A stretch of 64,000 bases of DNA, taken from positions 1 through 64,000 of the forward strand of contig DVIR01000011.1 in assembly GCA_018711085.1 (NCBI GenBank). The letters run 5' to 3'. Below, one piece after another: positions 1 through 9,615 of this stretch. The stretch's first letter is position 1. Every line of letters begins with the position of its first letter. The notes below the pieces were generated by a model, which had not been told where the DNA came from, searched no databases, and saw nothing but the letters and a program-made list of their open reading frames with translations. This DNA comes from Faeciplasma gallinarum. GTDB taxonomy: Bacteria; Bacillota; Clostridia; Oscillospirales; Ruminococcaceae. The translations under genes and the position numbers were made by a program.

Positions 1-29
1 ATTTTTTTAAGAAAGGACGCATCTTAAAA

Positions 30-1079
30 ATGACAACTGTGACAAAGCGTGAGTTCGGCAAGCTCTCGGACGGCAAAAGCGTATACCTTTATGAGCTTAG
101 AAACAGTGCGGGAGCATATCTTGAGGTGATAGAGTACGGCGCGGCTATCCGCTCCATAGTCCTGCCCGACAAGGACGGCAAGCTCACCGACGTAGCTTTA
201 GGCTACGACTCGCCCGCCGACTATGAAGCCCAAAACAAATACATCGGAGCTGTGATAGGAAGAAACGGAAACCGCATCGAGGGCGCGGAGTTTTCATTAA
301 ACGGCAAGGCATACACACTTGAGAAAAACGACGGCAGAAACAACCTTCACAGCGGCAATCCCGGATTTGACAAAAGGCTTTGGAGCGGAGAAATCGACGG
401 CGAAAGCGTTGTCATGCGCTACACCTCCCCCGACGGCGAGTGCGGTTTCCCCGGAACGCTCAGCGTATGCGTGAAGTACAGCTTCGACGACCATAGCGCC
501 CTTGTCATAGACTACACCGCCGAAAGCGACGCGGACACCATATGCAACCTGACAAATCACTGCTACTTCAACCTTGACGGCGAAGGCTCGTGCAGCATCT
601 CAGACCACTGCTTGAAGCTCAGGGCTGCTCATTTCACCGTCGGAAACTCCGAATGCCTGCCCGTAGGATACGTGGCAAAGGTTGAAGGAACGCCGCTCGA
701 CTTCACGTCATTTAACAGAATAGGCGACAGAATTGACTGCGACTATGAGCAGCTGCGGTTTGCCGGAGGATACGACCACAACTTCTGCCCCGACGGCGAA
801 GGCTTCAGAAACATTGCGACACTTAAAGCGGGAAAGAGCGGAATAGTCATGGACGTGTATTCCGACCTGCCCGGCGTGCAGTTTTACAGCGGAAACTCGC
901 TTGACGGCACGGCGCCTTACGGCAAGGGCGGAAAGCCGATATGCCGCAGGGAGGGACTTTGCCTTGAAACGCAGTTTTACCCCAACGCCATGCGCCACGA
1001 CAACTTTGAAAAGCCCATACTGCGTGCGGGTGAAAAGTACCGCCACGTGACAGTGTATGCGTTCAGCGCGCAAAAGTAA
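30..1079 (+). CDS. galM: Aldose 1-epimerase (mutarotase)
   Basis: Interconverts the alpha and beta anomers of aldoses such as galactose and glucose in the cytoplasm, feeding sugars into the Leloir pathway. The 349 residues match the usual family length. The N-terminal GAAIRSIVLPDKDG region, the conserved NLTNHCYFNL segment with the catalytic histidine (about residues 173-182) and the C-terminal GLCLETQFYPNA segment with the catalytic glutamate are all visible. The ATG follows an AAAGGA ribosome site at 12-17. The gene stands alone with a strong terminator downstream; what lies upstream is outside the window. It fits the sugar-degrading gene content of the region. Confidence 0.95.
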   Translation: MTTVTKREFGKLSDGKSVYLYELRNSAGAYLEVIEYGAAIRSIVLPDKDGKLTDVALGYDSPADYEAQNKYIGAVIGRNGNRIEGAEFSLNGKAYTLEKNDGRNNLHSGNPGFDKRLWSGEIDGESVVMRYTSPDGECGFPGTLSVCVKYSFDDHSALVIDYTAESDADTICNLTNHCYFNLDGEGSCSISDHCLKLRAAHFTVGNSECLPVGYVAKVEGTPLDFTSFNRIGDRIDCDYEQLRFAGGYDHNFCPDGEGFRNIATLKAGKSGIVMDVYSDLPGVQFYSGNSLDGTAPYGKGGKPICRREGLCLETQFYPNAMRHDNFEKPILRAGEKYRHVTVYAFSAQK

Positions 1080-1139
1080 TCTTTTGAGCAAAACCCGTAT
1101 ATACATTTATAATAATGCACGCCTGATGCATGCGTAAAA

Positions 1140-1191
1140 ATCCGCCCTTCGGCACAGGGTATCTTCCCTGCCGGCGGGCGGATATTTTTTT
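1140..1191. terminator. Bidirectional intrinsic terminator between galM and the YitT gene
   Basis: ATCCGCCC at 1140-1147 pairs with GGGCGGAT at 1176-1183, with inner GGCA/TGCC and GGG/CCC pairing. A T-run follows on the + strand and an A-run precedes it, so it can end both convergent transcripts. Confidence 0.85.
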
Positions 1192-1193
1192 CT

Positions 1194-2066
1194 TTAAAAG
1201 TTGTCCTCATGGAGCTTGTAGCCCTCGCCGAATACCTCGTTTGCGGTGGTGATTATCGCAAAGGATGCGTTATCAACGCTTTTTATAAGGCGCATTGCCT
1301 TTGAGGTGACCGATTTTTTGACCACGCACATGACCACCTTCTTTTTCGTGCCGGAGTATGCTCCGACGCCGTCCAAGAGTGTGACCCCCGCATCAAGCTC
1401 TGTCATGAGGCGGTTTGTTATCTCCTCGTATCTGTCGCTGACCAAAAGTATCATTTTAGCCTCGCTGCTGCCGTTGAGTATGTGATCCATCACCACGGCG
1501 GAAACTATTATGCACAGCGCGGCATACAGACCCGAGTCGATATCGCCGGTTGTTATCACGGCAAACAGTACGACTATTCCGTCCGTTATTATAAAGAGCG
1601 TTCCGGCGGAAAGTCCGCGGAATTTCGTCCGAAGGAGCTTTACTATTATATCCGTGCCGCCGGTTGTCGCGCCCTGATAAAGCACCATTTCAAGCCCTAT
1701 TGCCATCAGGCAGCCACCGGCGACGCATGCAAGCAGGGGGTCTTTTGTCAAAGGGCCTATTTTGTTCAGCAGGTTCATCATGACGGAAGAAAGCAGGACG
1801 GAGTATATGGTTGACGCCAAAAACCTCAGCTTAAACTTCCATATTCCCAAGATGATAATAGGCAGGTTGAGTATCAGCACCGCGGTTCCGGTCTGAAGCC
1901 CGGGGAAAAACTGCCGTACTATCACCGCAAGTCCGGTAAATCCGCCCGGGACTATCCCGTTCGGGTCCAAAAACAGGCTTATTGACACGGCATACACGCA
2001 GGAGCCTATACTTATCATCAAATACTCCCACAGCGCTCTTCTAATCGACTGCTTTGCCTGAGACAT
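1194..2066 (-). CDS. YitT family integral membrane protein
   Basis: A 290-residue polytopic membrane protein with about five or six hydrophobic segments in the first 190 residues. A soluble C-terminal domain of the DUF2179 type follows (about residues 205-285, ending in TTANEVFGEGYK). Features typical of the YitT/DUF161 family include the GGFTGLAVIVRQ segment near residue 42 and a GATTGGTDI segment near 130. The molecular function of the family is not established; transport has been suggested. The start is supported by a GGAGGGAGGAGC ribosome site just upstream on the minus strand. It is convergent with galM and monocistronic. Confidence 0.9.
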   Translation of the reverse strand: MSQAKQSIRRALWEYLMISIGSCVYAVSISLFLDPNGIVPGGFTGLAVIVRQFFPGLQTGTAVLILNLPIIILGIWKFKLRFLASTIYSVLLSSVMMNLLNKIGPLTKDPLLACVAGGCLMAIGLEMVLYQGATTGGTDIIVKLLRTKFRGLSAGTLFIITDGIVVLFAVITTGDIDSGLYAALCIIVSAVVMDHILNGSSEAKMILLVSDRYEEITNRLMTELDAGVTLLDGVGAYSGTKKKVVMCVVKKSVTSKAMRLIKSVDNASFAIITTANEVFGEGYKLHEDNF

Positions 2067-2311
2067 CTTGCTCCTCCCTCCTTAAACCGCGGTTGAAAAA
2101 TTGACCGCACTATTATATAATGCAGATATTCAGTACTATTTTATGCAGACGGCTTTAAATGCGTCACGCATTTTGCGCGGCACAGATACAGCGTATTTTT
2201 AAAACAGCTTCTTATAAAAATAATACACAGGCGCGTGTTTTCTGTCAATTACCGCAAGTAAAGCGGCACAGTGGCAGTGCGGCAAACTGTGCGGATTAAG
2301 GAGGGCGAAAT

Positions 2312-4315
2312 TTGGCACCTGAAAAGACGATATCCCTGCGCCGCGGCAAGAGCATGATATTTGCGGCGGCGGTCGGAGCGGCGGTTATTTTAGCCGCCGT
2401 GATAAACATAGGCGCGTTCTTTGAGAGCGGAAAGCTTTTGGCTTACGATGCGTTTAAATTCCTGACGGCGGCTGCGCTGATGTGTTTGACGCTGATTGTA
2501 AAAATAAATCTCGGTGCGGCAGCCCGAAGAATCGTTTCAGTGGTCATATTTGCGCTTGGTCCGACAGTGTGCTTTGAGGCGGTGAGAGAGCTTGCCGGCT
2601 CGCCGGTTTACCAACCCGTAATATACTTTGAAAACCTCGTCTTTTACGTTTTGATTCAGCTTGTGGCGTTCGGGCTTACGCAGTCGGTGTTTGCATCGGT
2701 GTGCATAGAGTTCGGGCTGGCGTTTTCGGCTCATGCCGCTGACCGCATAGTTATGATGATACGCGGCACCCCGCTTGTGCCGACAGACCTCTTTGCAATA
2801 GACACCGCCATGAACGTCACGTCCCCCGACCAGTGGCACCTGAGCCCCGAAATGCTCACGGCTCTGGCGGCAATGACGGCGTATGCGGCGTTTGCAAAGA
2901 GCTTTCCCCTCGGCTGGAGAAAAAAGCTGTCGTCATATCTGGCAAGACCTGCGGCGGCGGTGTGCTCGCTGGCGTTGGCGGGGCTTTGCGCGGGGTATAT
3001 ATGGAATATAGACTACGATTCGTTCAGCACATCCACCTTTAACACCGAGGCGACAAACGACTTAAACGGCATTGCGCTCAACTTCTACATATCGGCAAGA
3101 AAGATGCGCTATGACGAGCCGGTGGGGTACTCCGCGGAGACGCTTGAAAACTTTTTGTCGTCATACGAAGACGAGGCTCCGCCGGAGGAATTAAGCGACC
3201 TGCCTAACATAATAGTCATCATGAACGAGAGCTTTTCGGACCTTTCGTACCTGGGACGGCTCAAAACAGACGTCGATTACATGCCCAACTACGACGAGCT
3301 GTCAGACGAGTACCTGAGCGGAAAGCTTTTGGTGTCCACTTTGGGCGGCGGAACATGCAACACCGAGTTTGAGTTTTTGACAGGACTGTCGATGATGTAT
3401 CTGCCGAGCGGCAGCTACTCATACATGCAGCAGATAACGCGGGAAATCCCCTCTATGGCGAGCTATCTTGAGCAGTACGGCTACGAGACGGTTGCCATGC
3501 ATCCGTTTTACGAGGTGAGCTGGAAGAGAAACTCGGTGTACGAGCTTATGGGATTTGACGACTTCATAAGCGCGGAGGACATGACGGGCAGCGACAGCAA
3601 GTTCACAAGCGATAAAATATGGGAGAAAAACTTCGGAAGCGAGCCGGAGTACGTGCGAAACTACATAAGCGACGAGTGGTTTTACGAGCAGGTGATAGAG
3701 CAGTTTGAGAACAAAAGCTCCGAACGCATATTTATTTTCGGCGTGACGGTGCAAAACCATTCGGGCTACGAATACGAGGGCGACGACTTCACGACGGACG
3801 TGCACATAGAGGACAGCGAGGGAAAGTACCCGAGGGCGGAGCAGTTTTTGTCGCTGATGAAGATTTCGGACGAGGCTTTGGCATCGCTCATCGAGTATTT
3901 TGAAGGCGTGGACGAGCGGACTATGATAGTGTTCTTCGGAGACCATCAGCCGGCAGTCGAACAGGAGCTGATAGACGAGCTGTCGCCGAACTTAAACCTC
4001 ATCGTAAACAACTTTCTCACCCGCTATCAAACGCCGTACATGATATGGTCAAACTTCGAGCTTGACTATGAGCAAGAGCCGGGGCTTGGGGTGACAAGCC
4101 CGAACTTTCTCGGCGTGACGACGCTTGAAGCGGCGGGAATACCCCTTTCAAGGGAGTATCAGATGATACGCGACGTGCAGAATGTCACCCCCGCCATGAA
4201 TGCGTTCGGGTACTATGACAGGTTCGGCGCATGGTACGACCGCGCGTCAAGGTATGACGAGCCGATACTCAATGTTTACGGTTTTTACACCTATCACACC
4301 CTCACGGGCGGCTAA
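2312..4315 (+). CDS. LTA synthase-like membrane sulfatase/phosphoglycerol transferase
   Basis: The 667-residue protein has about five N-terminal membrane segments (residues 15-235) followed by an extracellular sulfatase-fold domain (about 285-600). Active-site features of the LtaS family are visible: PNIIVIMNESFSDL for metal binding, GGGTCNTEFEFLTG carrying the likely nucleophilic threonine, and FFGDHQPAVE with the metal-binding Asp-His pair. Members transfer glycerol-phosphate, or modify polymers, on the outer face of the membrane. The start is a TTG at 2312 behind an AAGGAGG ribosome site at 2299-2305. No lipoteichoic-acid partner is adjacent, although a UgtP-like glycolipid synthase is encoded at 61.9-63 kb. 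The exact acceptor is unknown. Confidence 0.88.
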   Translation: MAPEKTISLRRGKSMIFAAAVGAAVILAAVINIGAFFESGKLLAYDAFKFLTAAALMCLTLIVKINLGAAARRIVSVVIFALGPTVCFEAVRELAGSPVYQPVIYFENLVFYVLIQLVAFGLTQSVFASVCIEFGLAFSAHAADRIVMMIRGTPLVPTDLFAIDTAMNVTSPDQWHLSPEMLTALAAMTAYAAFAKSFPLGWRKKLSSYLARPAAAVCSLALAGLCAGYIWNIDYDSFSTSTFNTEATNDLNGIALNFYISARKMRYDEPVGYSAETLENFLSSYEDEAPPEELSDLPNIIVIMNESFSDLSYLGRLKTDVDYMPNYDELSDEYLSGKLLVSTLGGGTCNTEFEFLTGLSMMYLPSGSYSYMQQITREIPSMASYLEQYGYETVAMHPFYEVSWKRNSVYELMGFDDFISAEDMTGSDSKFTSDKIWEKNFGSEPEYVRNYISDEWFYEQVIEQFENKSSERIFIFGVTVQNHSGYEYEGDDFTTDVHIEDSEGKYPRAEQFLSLMKISDEALASLIEYFEGVDERTMIVFFGDHQPAVEQELIDELSPNLNLIVNNFLTRYQTPYMIWSNFELDYEQEPGLGVTSPNFLGVTTLEAAGIPLSREYQMIRDVQNVTPAMNAFGYYDRFGAWYDRASRYDEPILNVYGFYTYHTLTGG

Positions 4316-4350
4316 AATGCATAAATCGGTATTTTATATATGCATTTTTT
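4314..4350 (+). terminator. Intrinsic terminator after the LtaS-like gene
   Basis: AAAATGCATA (4314-4323) pairs with TATGCATTTT (4339-4348) and runs into a T-stretch. It overlaps the stop codon of the preceding gene. Confidence 0.75.
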
Positions 4351-4458
4351 AGGCGCATGCCGCCTTTTTCTGCGGGTGCGTCTGCGGCGCCGGCGAGCCT
4401 TGCGGGGCTGAAAATGCAGTCTGAACATGCGCCGAAATTCATTTTTTATCCGCTTTGG

Positions 4459-4487
4459 TTGACAACGGCGCGCGTTAGTGCTACACT
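4459..4487 (+). promoter_or_regulatory. Sigma-A-type promoter of the citrate synthase gene
   Basis: TTGACA at 4459-4464 and TACACT at 4482-4487 are separated by 17 bp, about 35 bp upstream of the citrate synthase start. The leader is therefore short. Confidence 0.75.
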
Positions 4488-4522
4488 TTAATTTAATATC
4501 ACTGTGAATGAGAGGAATGCAT

Positions 4523-5881
4523 ATGAAGCTTAATATCGACGAAAACACGCGCAGAGAGTTCTGCGAAGAGTTCCTTGAAAACAACCGCATCGACCCAAGG
4601 TACTATCAGAAATACGACGTGAAGCGCGGCCTCAGGAATGCCGACGGAACGGGTGTGCTTGCGGGACTTACAAACATATGCAACGTTCACGGATACATCA
4701 TGAACGAAGGCGAAAAGCAAAACATAGACGGCGAGCTTTACTACAGAGGATACAGCATTTACGACCTTGTCGCCGGCGCTCAGGAGTCGGACAGGTTCGG
4801 ATATGAAGAGGTGGCGTACCTTTTGCTTTTGGGAAAGCTGCCGACGCTGCGGGAGCTTGCAAACTTCAACCGTGCGCTTGCGGAAAACCGCGAGCTGCCC
4901 CCCGGATTCTTTGAGGACATGATTTTAAAGGCGCCCTCGAAGAACATCATGAACAAGCTTGCAAGAGCCATACTTGCGCTGTACTCCTATGCGCAAAACC
5001 CCGAGCCGCAGACTCCCGACCAGGAGCTTTCCACCGCTGTTTCGATACTTGCCAAGATGCCGGTGATAATGACGTCGGCGTATCAGGTAAAGCGCAGGGT
5101 TTACGACGGAAAGAGCATGTATATGCACCAGCTAAACCCCGAGGAGTCCACCGCGGAAACCATACTTTCGCTTTTAAGGCACGACAGAGTATACACCGAC
5201 GAAGAGGCTAAGCTCCTCGATTTGATGCTCATGCTCCATGCGGAGCACGGCGGAGGAAACAACTCCACATTTGCGTGCAGAGTTTTGACGTCGTCCGGCA
5301 CGGATCCGTATTCTGCGTATGCGGCGGCTGTCGGCTCGCTCAAAGGCCCCAAGCACGGCGGCGCAAACATAAAGGTCTTGGAGCAGCTCGACTACATAAA
5401 GGCAAACGTGCGCGACTGGTCAAACGACGTCGAGCTTTCGGAGCTTTTAAGAAAGATAATAAGAAAGGAAGCGTCCGACCGTTCGGGACTCATCTACGGC
5501 ATGGGACATGCGGTATACACCCTTTCCGACCCGCGCGCGACCATACTTAAAAAGACGGCGTTTGAGATGGCAAAGGGCACGGAGTTTGAAAGCCAGTTTG
5601 AGCTTTTGAACAGCATAGAGCGCCTCACGCCCGCGATCTTCAACGAGGAAACCGGCTCGGAAAAGGCGCTTTGCGCAAACGTGGACATGTATTCGGGACT
5701 TTGCTACAGGATGCTCGGCATACCGGAGGAAATAGCCACGGCGCTCTTTGCGGTTTCAAGGATGGCAGGCTGGTGCGCTCACCGCTTCGAGGAAAAGACG
5801 ACAGGCCAAAGAATCATAAGACCTGCGTACAAGGCGATAAGCGGTCAGAGAGCATATGTAGACATAGCGGACAGAACATAA
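4523..5881 (+). CDS. Citrate synthase (citrate/2-methylcitrate synthase family)
   Basis: Condenses acetyl-CoA with oxaloacetate to citrate in the cytoplasm. In an anaerobe this probably serves the oxidative branch of a partial TCA cycle leading to 2-oxoglutarate and glutamate. The 452-residue protein shows the family histidine motifs HAEHGGGNNST (about residues 243-253) and GPKHGGANIKV (about 276-286), the active-site GMGHAVYTLSDPRA segment, and a C-terminal RIIRPAY. I chose the ATG at 4523 because AGAGGA at 4511-4516 is well spaced to it; upstream in-frame ATGs at 4508 and 4517 lack this. Monocistronic, with its own promoter and terminator. Confidence 0.93.
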   Translation: MKLNIDENTRREFCEEFLENNRIDPRYYQKYDVKRGLRNADGTGVLAGLTNICNVHGYIMNEGEKQNIDGELYYRGYSIYDLVAGAQESDRFGYEEVAYLLLLGKLPTLRELANFNRALAENRELPPGFFEDMILKAPSKNIMNKLARAILALYSYAQNPEPQTPDQELSTAVSILAKMPVIMTSAYQVKRRVYDGKSMYMHQLNPEESTAETILSLLRHDRVYTDEEAKLLDLMLMLHAEHGGGNNSTFACRVLTSSGTDPYSAYAAAVGSLKGPKHGGANIKVLEQLDYIKANVRDWSNDVELSELLRKIIRKEASDRSGLIYGMGHAVYTLSDPRATILKKTAFEMAKGTEFESQFELLNSIERLTPAIFNEETGSEKALCANVDMYSGLCYRMLGIPEEIATALFAVSRMAGWCAHRFEEKTTGQRIIRPAYKAISGQRAYVDIADRT

Positions 5882-5890
5882 ACTTTAAGG

Positions 5891-5922
5891 GCAGCGTTGC
5901 TTTTTGGCGGCGCTGCTTTTTT
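5891..5922 (+). terminator. Intrinsic terminator after citrate synthase
   Basis: GCAGCG (5891-5896) pairs with CGCTGC (5911-5916), followed by TTTTTT. Confidence 0.8.
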
Positions 5923-5994
5923 ATATTCCGTGACGCTTTTAAGGTTTTGCGCGGTTTTGTATTAAAAAACGGGCAAACAGGGGCTTCGCGGCGG

Positions 5995-6023
5995 TTGCAA
6001 CTGTCACGCACTTGTAGTATAAT
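5995..6023 (+). promoter_or_regulatory. Promoter of the lipoprotein/two-component operon
   Basis: TTGCAA at 5995-6000 and TATAAT at 6018-6023 with 17 bp spacing lie upstream of the lipoprotein gene at 6093. Confidence 0.7.
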
Positions 6024-6092
6024 AGCATAAGGCGTATTATGCCGACATGTACGTATAAGACATATGATTTTACATTTTAGGGAGGTGGAAAG

Positions 6093-7427
6093 GTGAGCGC
6101 AGTAAATACCTTTAAAAAAACTGCGGTTTTGGCTTTGGTGTGCATGCTCTGCACTCTTTGCGGATGCGAGACCATCACCTTTTCCATCGACAGTCTCCTT
6201 GCCGCACCGAGCATAGCCGACGAGCAGGCGGCAGTTCACGATGCGCTGATAGAAAGCGTCGGGGGAACGGTTGTGCCGTCCTATCCCCGCTCCGGAGACT
6301 ACCGCTCCGCGTTCATAATAACCGACATAGACGCAGACGGAAACGACGAGGCTTTGGCTTTTTACACGCTTTCGTCACAGTCGAGCACGCAAAACGTGAG
6401 GGTGTCGGTTCTTGACAAGACGGAGGACGGCGGATGGGACGCCATGTACGAGCTTGCGGGAAGCGGGACATACGTTGACACGGTGATGCTTGCCGACTAC
6501 GGCAGCACGGTTGACATAATAATAGGCTACGGAAGTCCGGCATCGGAGGACAAGAGCGTATGCATATACAGGTACACATCCGGAGTTCTTGCGTCGATAT
6601 ACGAGGGCGCATACACCGTAATAGGCAGGTGGGACTTAGACGGGTGCGGCGCAGATGAAACGGTAATCGTCAGAAAGGTGGGCACCTCCGTATCTGTCAG
6701 CACCATAAAGACCCTTGACGGACTCGACTATCAGACAAGAGGGCGAAATCTTTCGGTCAGCGCCTCATATATATCCGGCTGCTGCTACGGAGAGCTTTAC
6801 GACGGCGTGAACGCGCTGTTTATAGATGCGGTGACGGAAAATGCCACGGCTTTTACCGAAATAGTTATGCTCGACGGCGACACAATCGTCTCGCCAACGT
6901 CTGACAGCAGCGGGCTGCTTGAGCGCACGGCGCGCCCTTACGGCTACAGAACCATGGACTACGACGGCGACGGAGACGTTGAGATACCGGTCATAAGCCC
7001 GTTTTTGGGGTATTCCGCTCTGACCCAGTCGGACATAGAAAACATCACGCTGTGGCTTTCATACGACCCGGAGCTGAGAGACTTTTATGAAGAGGCTCAA
7101 AGCTACTACAACGTGTCGGGAGGGTATATATTCAAGCTCCCCGGAAGGTGGCACAACTTTGTCACGGTGCAAAGAAACGCCGACACAAACGAAATAACAT
7201 TCTTAAAGTACGACTACACAGCCCAGAGCATTTCCGAAATGGAGGGGCTTTTGAGCATAGCCGTTCTGCCGACAGCGAGCGAGCAGGCGTATGAAAACAA
7301 CGGCTATGTATATATAGACGGCACAGACTACGTTTGCTTCATGTATAAGAGCATAGCAAGCGAGAGCGAGCCGCTGCTTTTAACCGCCGACGAGGTGAGA
7401 AGCAATCTTTACTACATTGAATCATGA
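6093..7427 (+). CDS. Lipoprotein with FG-GAP/VCBS-like repeats, first gene of a two-component operon
   Basis: I do not recognise a named family for the whole protein. It begins with a signal peptide and a lipobox-like CTLCGC, so it is probably anchored outside the membrane. Acidic Asp-rich loops typical of FG-GAP/VCBS-type repeats are visible: DIDADGNDEALAF near residue 78 and MDYDGDGDVEIPV near 287. The start is a GTG at 6093 behind GGGAGGTGG. It is 15 bp upstream of a response regulator, which is followed 2 bp later by a histidine kinase, so co-transcription is likely. An extracytoplasmic role connected with that signalling pair is inference from position. Confidence 0.8.
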   Translation: MSAVNTFKKTAVLALVCMLCTLCGCETITFSIDSLLAAPSIADEQAAVHDALIESVGGTVVPSYPRSGDYRSAFIITDIDADGNDEALAFYTLSSQSSTQNVRVSVLDKTEDGGWDAMYELAGSGTYVDTVMLADYGSTVDIIIGYGSPASEDKSVCIYRYTSGVLASIYEGAYTVIGRWDLDGCGADETVIVRKVGTSVSVSTIKTLDGLDYQTRGRNLSVSASYISGCCYGELYDGVNALFIDAVTENATAFTEIVMLDGDTIVSPTSDSSGLLERTARPYGYRTMDYDGDGDVEIPVISPFLGYSALTQSDIENITLWLSYDPELRDFYEEAQSYYNVSGGYIFKLPGRWHNFVTVQRNADTNEITFLKYDYTAQSISEMEGLLSIAVLPTASEQAYENNGYVYIDGTDYVCFMYKSIASESEPLLLTADEVRSNLYYIES

Positions 7428-7442
7428 CAAAGGAGAAAGCAA

Positions 7443-8144
7443 ATGAAGCGTATTCTTGTTTGCGAGGACGAGGACTCCATCCGCGAGTTTGTCGTTTTGA
7501 ACTTAAAAAGAAGCGGTTACGACGTGACAGACGTGAGCTGCGGCGAGGACGCGATAAAGGCGTTTGACGAGGCGGGAGGAAACTTTGACGCGGTGCTTTT
7601 AGACATAATGATGCCCGGCATAGACGGCTTTACCGTATGCAAGCAGCTGAGAGAGCGCAGCGACAGCATAGGCATTATAATGCTGAGTGCAAAGTCTCAG
7701 GAGATGGACAAGGTTTCATCCCTTATGATAGGCGCGGACGACTACATCACAAAGCCGTTCTCGATATCGGAGCTTATAGCACGTGTGGATGCGATATGCC
7801 GGCGCGTGAGCTTAATGAACAGCAAGTCGGACAAGCAAAGCGAGGTCAGCTCGGGACCGTTTACCATAAACTTTAAGAGCAGAGTTGTCACAAAAAACGG
7901 CGTGCCGATAGATTTGACGCAGGTTGAGTATCAGATAATGGAATACTTTTTAAAGAACCCGAACACCGCGCTCGACCGTGTGAGCATACTGCGGCACATA
8001 TGGGGTGAGAGCTACTACGGCGAGGAAAAGATAGTCGATGTAAACATCCGCCGAATAAGAATGAAGATAGAGGACGAGCCGTCCAAGCCCAAATACATCA
8101 TAACCATTTGGGGCTACGGCTATAAGTGGAACGCGGAGCAGTAA
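7443..8144 (+). CDS. OmpR/PhoB-family response regulator
   Basis: The 233-residue cytoplasmic transcription factor has an N-terminal receiver domain (about 1-118), with acidic residues E8-D11, phosphoacceptor Asp54 in LLDIMMPG and a conserved Lys in ITKPFS. A C-terminal winged-helix DNA-binding domain (about 135-230) ends in the typical KPKYIITIWGYGYKW. It receives phosphate from the kinase encoded 2 bp downstream. An AGGAG ribosome site precedes the ATG. Its target genes cannot be deduced from this window. Confidence 0.95.
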   Translation: MKRILVCEDEDSIREFVVLNLKRSGYDVTDVSCGEDAIKAFDEAGGNFDAVLLDIMMPGIDGFTVCKQLRERSDSIGIIMLSAKSQEMDKVSSLMIGADDYITKPFSISELIARVDAICRRVSLMNSKSDKQSEVSSGPFTINFKSRVVTKNGVPIDLTQVEYQIMEYFLKNPNTALDRVSILRHIWGESYYGEEKIVDVNIRRIRMKIEDEPSKPKYIITIWGYGYKWNAEQ

Positions 8145-8146
8145 TC

Positions 8147-9583
8147 ATGTCTGACGATAAGGGCGTATTCACGTTCGCGGCTGTGGGAAAGCGGCACAGC
8201 ATAACTCGGCGCTGGCTGATAAATTCTTTGGGAATAGTCATTGCAGTGCTCATTTTAGTTGAGATTTTGATGCTTGTGCTTGCAAACAACTACTACACAT
8301 CTGCCGTGCGGCAGGATTTAAACACAAAGCTCGACGCGCTTACGATGGGTCTTGCGGGATACACATCCGTGTCCGGCTATCAAAACGGCGTCAGAAGCAT
8401 GATAGAGGGCTTTTCCGAAAAGGAAAAGTACGAGCTTATGGCGATAAACTCAATAGGAAACACTACGCTCACAAGCTCCGGCTTTCAGCCGTCAGAGTGG
8501 ATGAATCTTGACGACCTTCAGGCGGCGCAGGAATCGCAGGACGGAAGGACGAGCAGGGTGCTCACCTTGCAGAGCGGCGAGAAGGTAATGCTTTGCACCG
8601 CGCTTTTGCCGGAGCTTTCAAGCGAGTACAGCGCGCTCAGGATAATGACATCGATGGAGCTTGTGCAGGCTCAAATGGTGAAGCTTGCGATACTTTTGTC
8701 GGTGGTTGTGGCTGCAATAGTGCTTTTGATGGTATTTTCGGGCATGTACTTCATACGCTCGATAGTAATGCCGGTGCGTCAGATATGCCAGACGGCGAGA
8801 AGATACGCTCAGGGCGACTTCAAGGAGAGGATTGAAAAGCGGAGCGACGACGAGATAGGCGAGCTTGCGGACGCGATAAACTACATGGCGGACGAGCTTG
8901 CAAACTCGGACAAGGTCAAAAACGAGTTCATATCCTCCGTTTCCCACGAGCTGCGCACGCCGCTTACGGCGATAAAGGGCTGGAGCGAAACCGCACTCGG
9001 CATGCCGGACGACCCCGAAACGATACAAAAGGCGATGAGGGTCATAACCGGCGAGACGCAAAGGCTTTCGGACATGGTTGAGGAGCTTTTGGACTTTTCA
9101 AGGATACAGGACGGCAGGTTTACTTTAAAGGAGGAGACCTGCGACATACTTGCGGAGCTGGGCGAGGCTGTGCTTATATACACGGAGCGCGCAAAGTCTT
9201 TGGGCATAGAGCTTAAATACTACGAGCCGCAGATGCTGCCCTTTGTGTACGGCGACAAGGCGAGGCTGAGGCAGGTGTTTATAAACATCATCGACAACGC
9301 GGTCAAGTATTCAAACCCGGGCGGCGTTGTTTCGGTGGAGGCGTATGAAAACAAGGGCGACATAGTAATACTTGTTTCGGACACCGGCGTGGGCATATCC
9401 GAAGAAGACCTGCCCAAGGTAAAGACGAAATTCTACAAGGCAAACCACACCCGCAGAGGCTCCGGAATAGGGCTTGCGGTTGCAAACGAAATAGTTGAGA
9501 TGCACGGAGGAAAGCTGGTCATAAACAGCAAACTCGGAACCGGCACAACGGTTATGATAACCCTCCCGGGCATTAAATCTTAA
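8147..9583 (+). CDS. Membrane sensor histidine kinase
   Basis: The 478-residue protein has two membrane helices (about residues 24-46 and 180-205) enclosing an extracytoplasmic sensor of about 130 residues. A HAMP linker (about 205-255), a HisKA domain with phospho-accepting His267 in SSVSHELRTPL, and an ATP-binding HATPase_c domain follow. That last domain carries the N box IIDNAVKYS and the G boxes DTGVGISEED and GSGIGLAVA. I chose the ATG at 8147, two bases after the regulator stop codon, over an in-frame ATG at 8126 inside the regulator. It forms a pair with the upstream response regulator; the lipoprotein upstream may modulate it. Confidence 0.94.
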   Translation: MSDDKGVFTFAAVGKRHSITRRWLINSLGIVIAVLILVEILMLVLANNYYTSAVRQDLNTKLDALTMGLAGYTSVSGYQNGVRSMIEGFSEKEKYELMAINSIGNTTLTSSGFQPSEWMNLDDLQAAQESQDGRTSRVLTLQSGEKVMLCTALLPELSSEYSALRIMTSMELVQAQMVKLAILLSVVVAAIVLLMVFSGMYFIRSIVMPVRQICQTARRYAQGDFKERIEKRSDDEIGELADAINYMADELANSDKVKNEFISSVSHELRTPLTAIKGWSETALGMPDDPETIQKAMRVITGETQRLSDMVEELLDFSRIQDGRFTLKEETCDILAELGEAVLIYTERAKSLGIELKYYEPQMLPFVYGDKARLRQVFINIIDNAVKYSNPGGVVSVEAYENKGDIVILVSDTGVGISEEDLPKVKTKFYKANHTRRGSGIGLAVANEIVEMHGGKLVINSKLGTGTTVMITLPGIKS

Positions 9584-9615
9584 TATAAACTTGCAAAGGA
9601 GAGAAGGTAATTTTA

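Noticed and set aside
2537..2839. Minus-strand open frame inside the LtaS-like gene
   Set aside because: It is a shadow of the real gene: low-complexity, no ribosome site and no family features.
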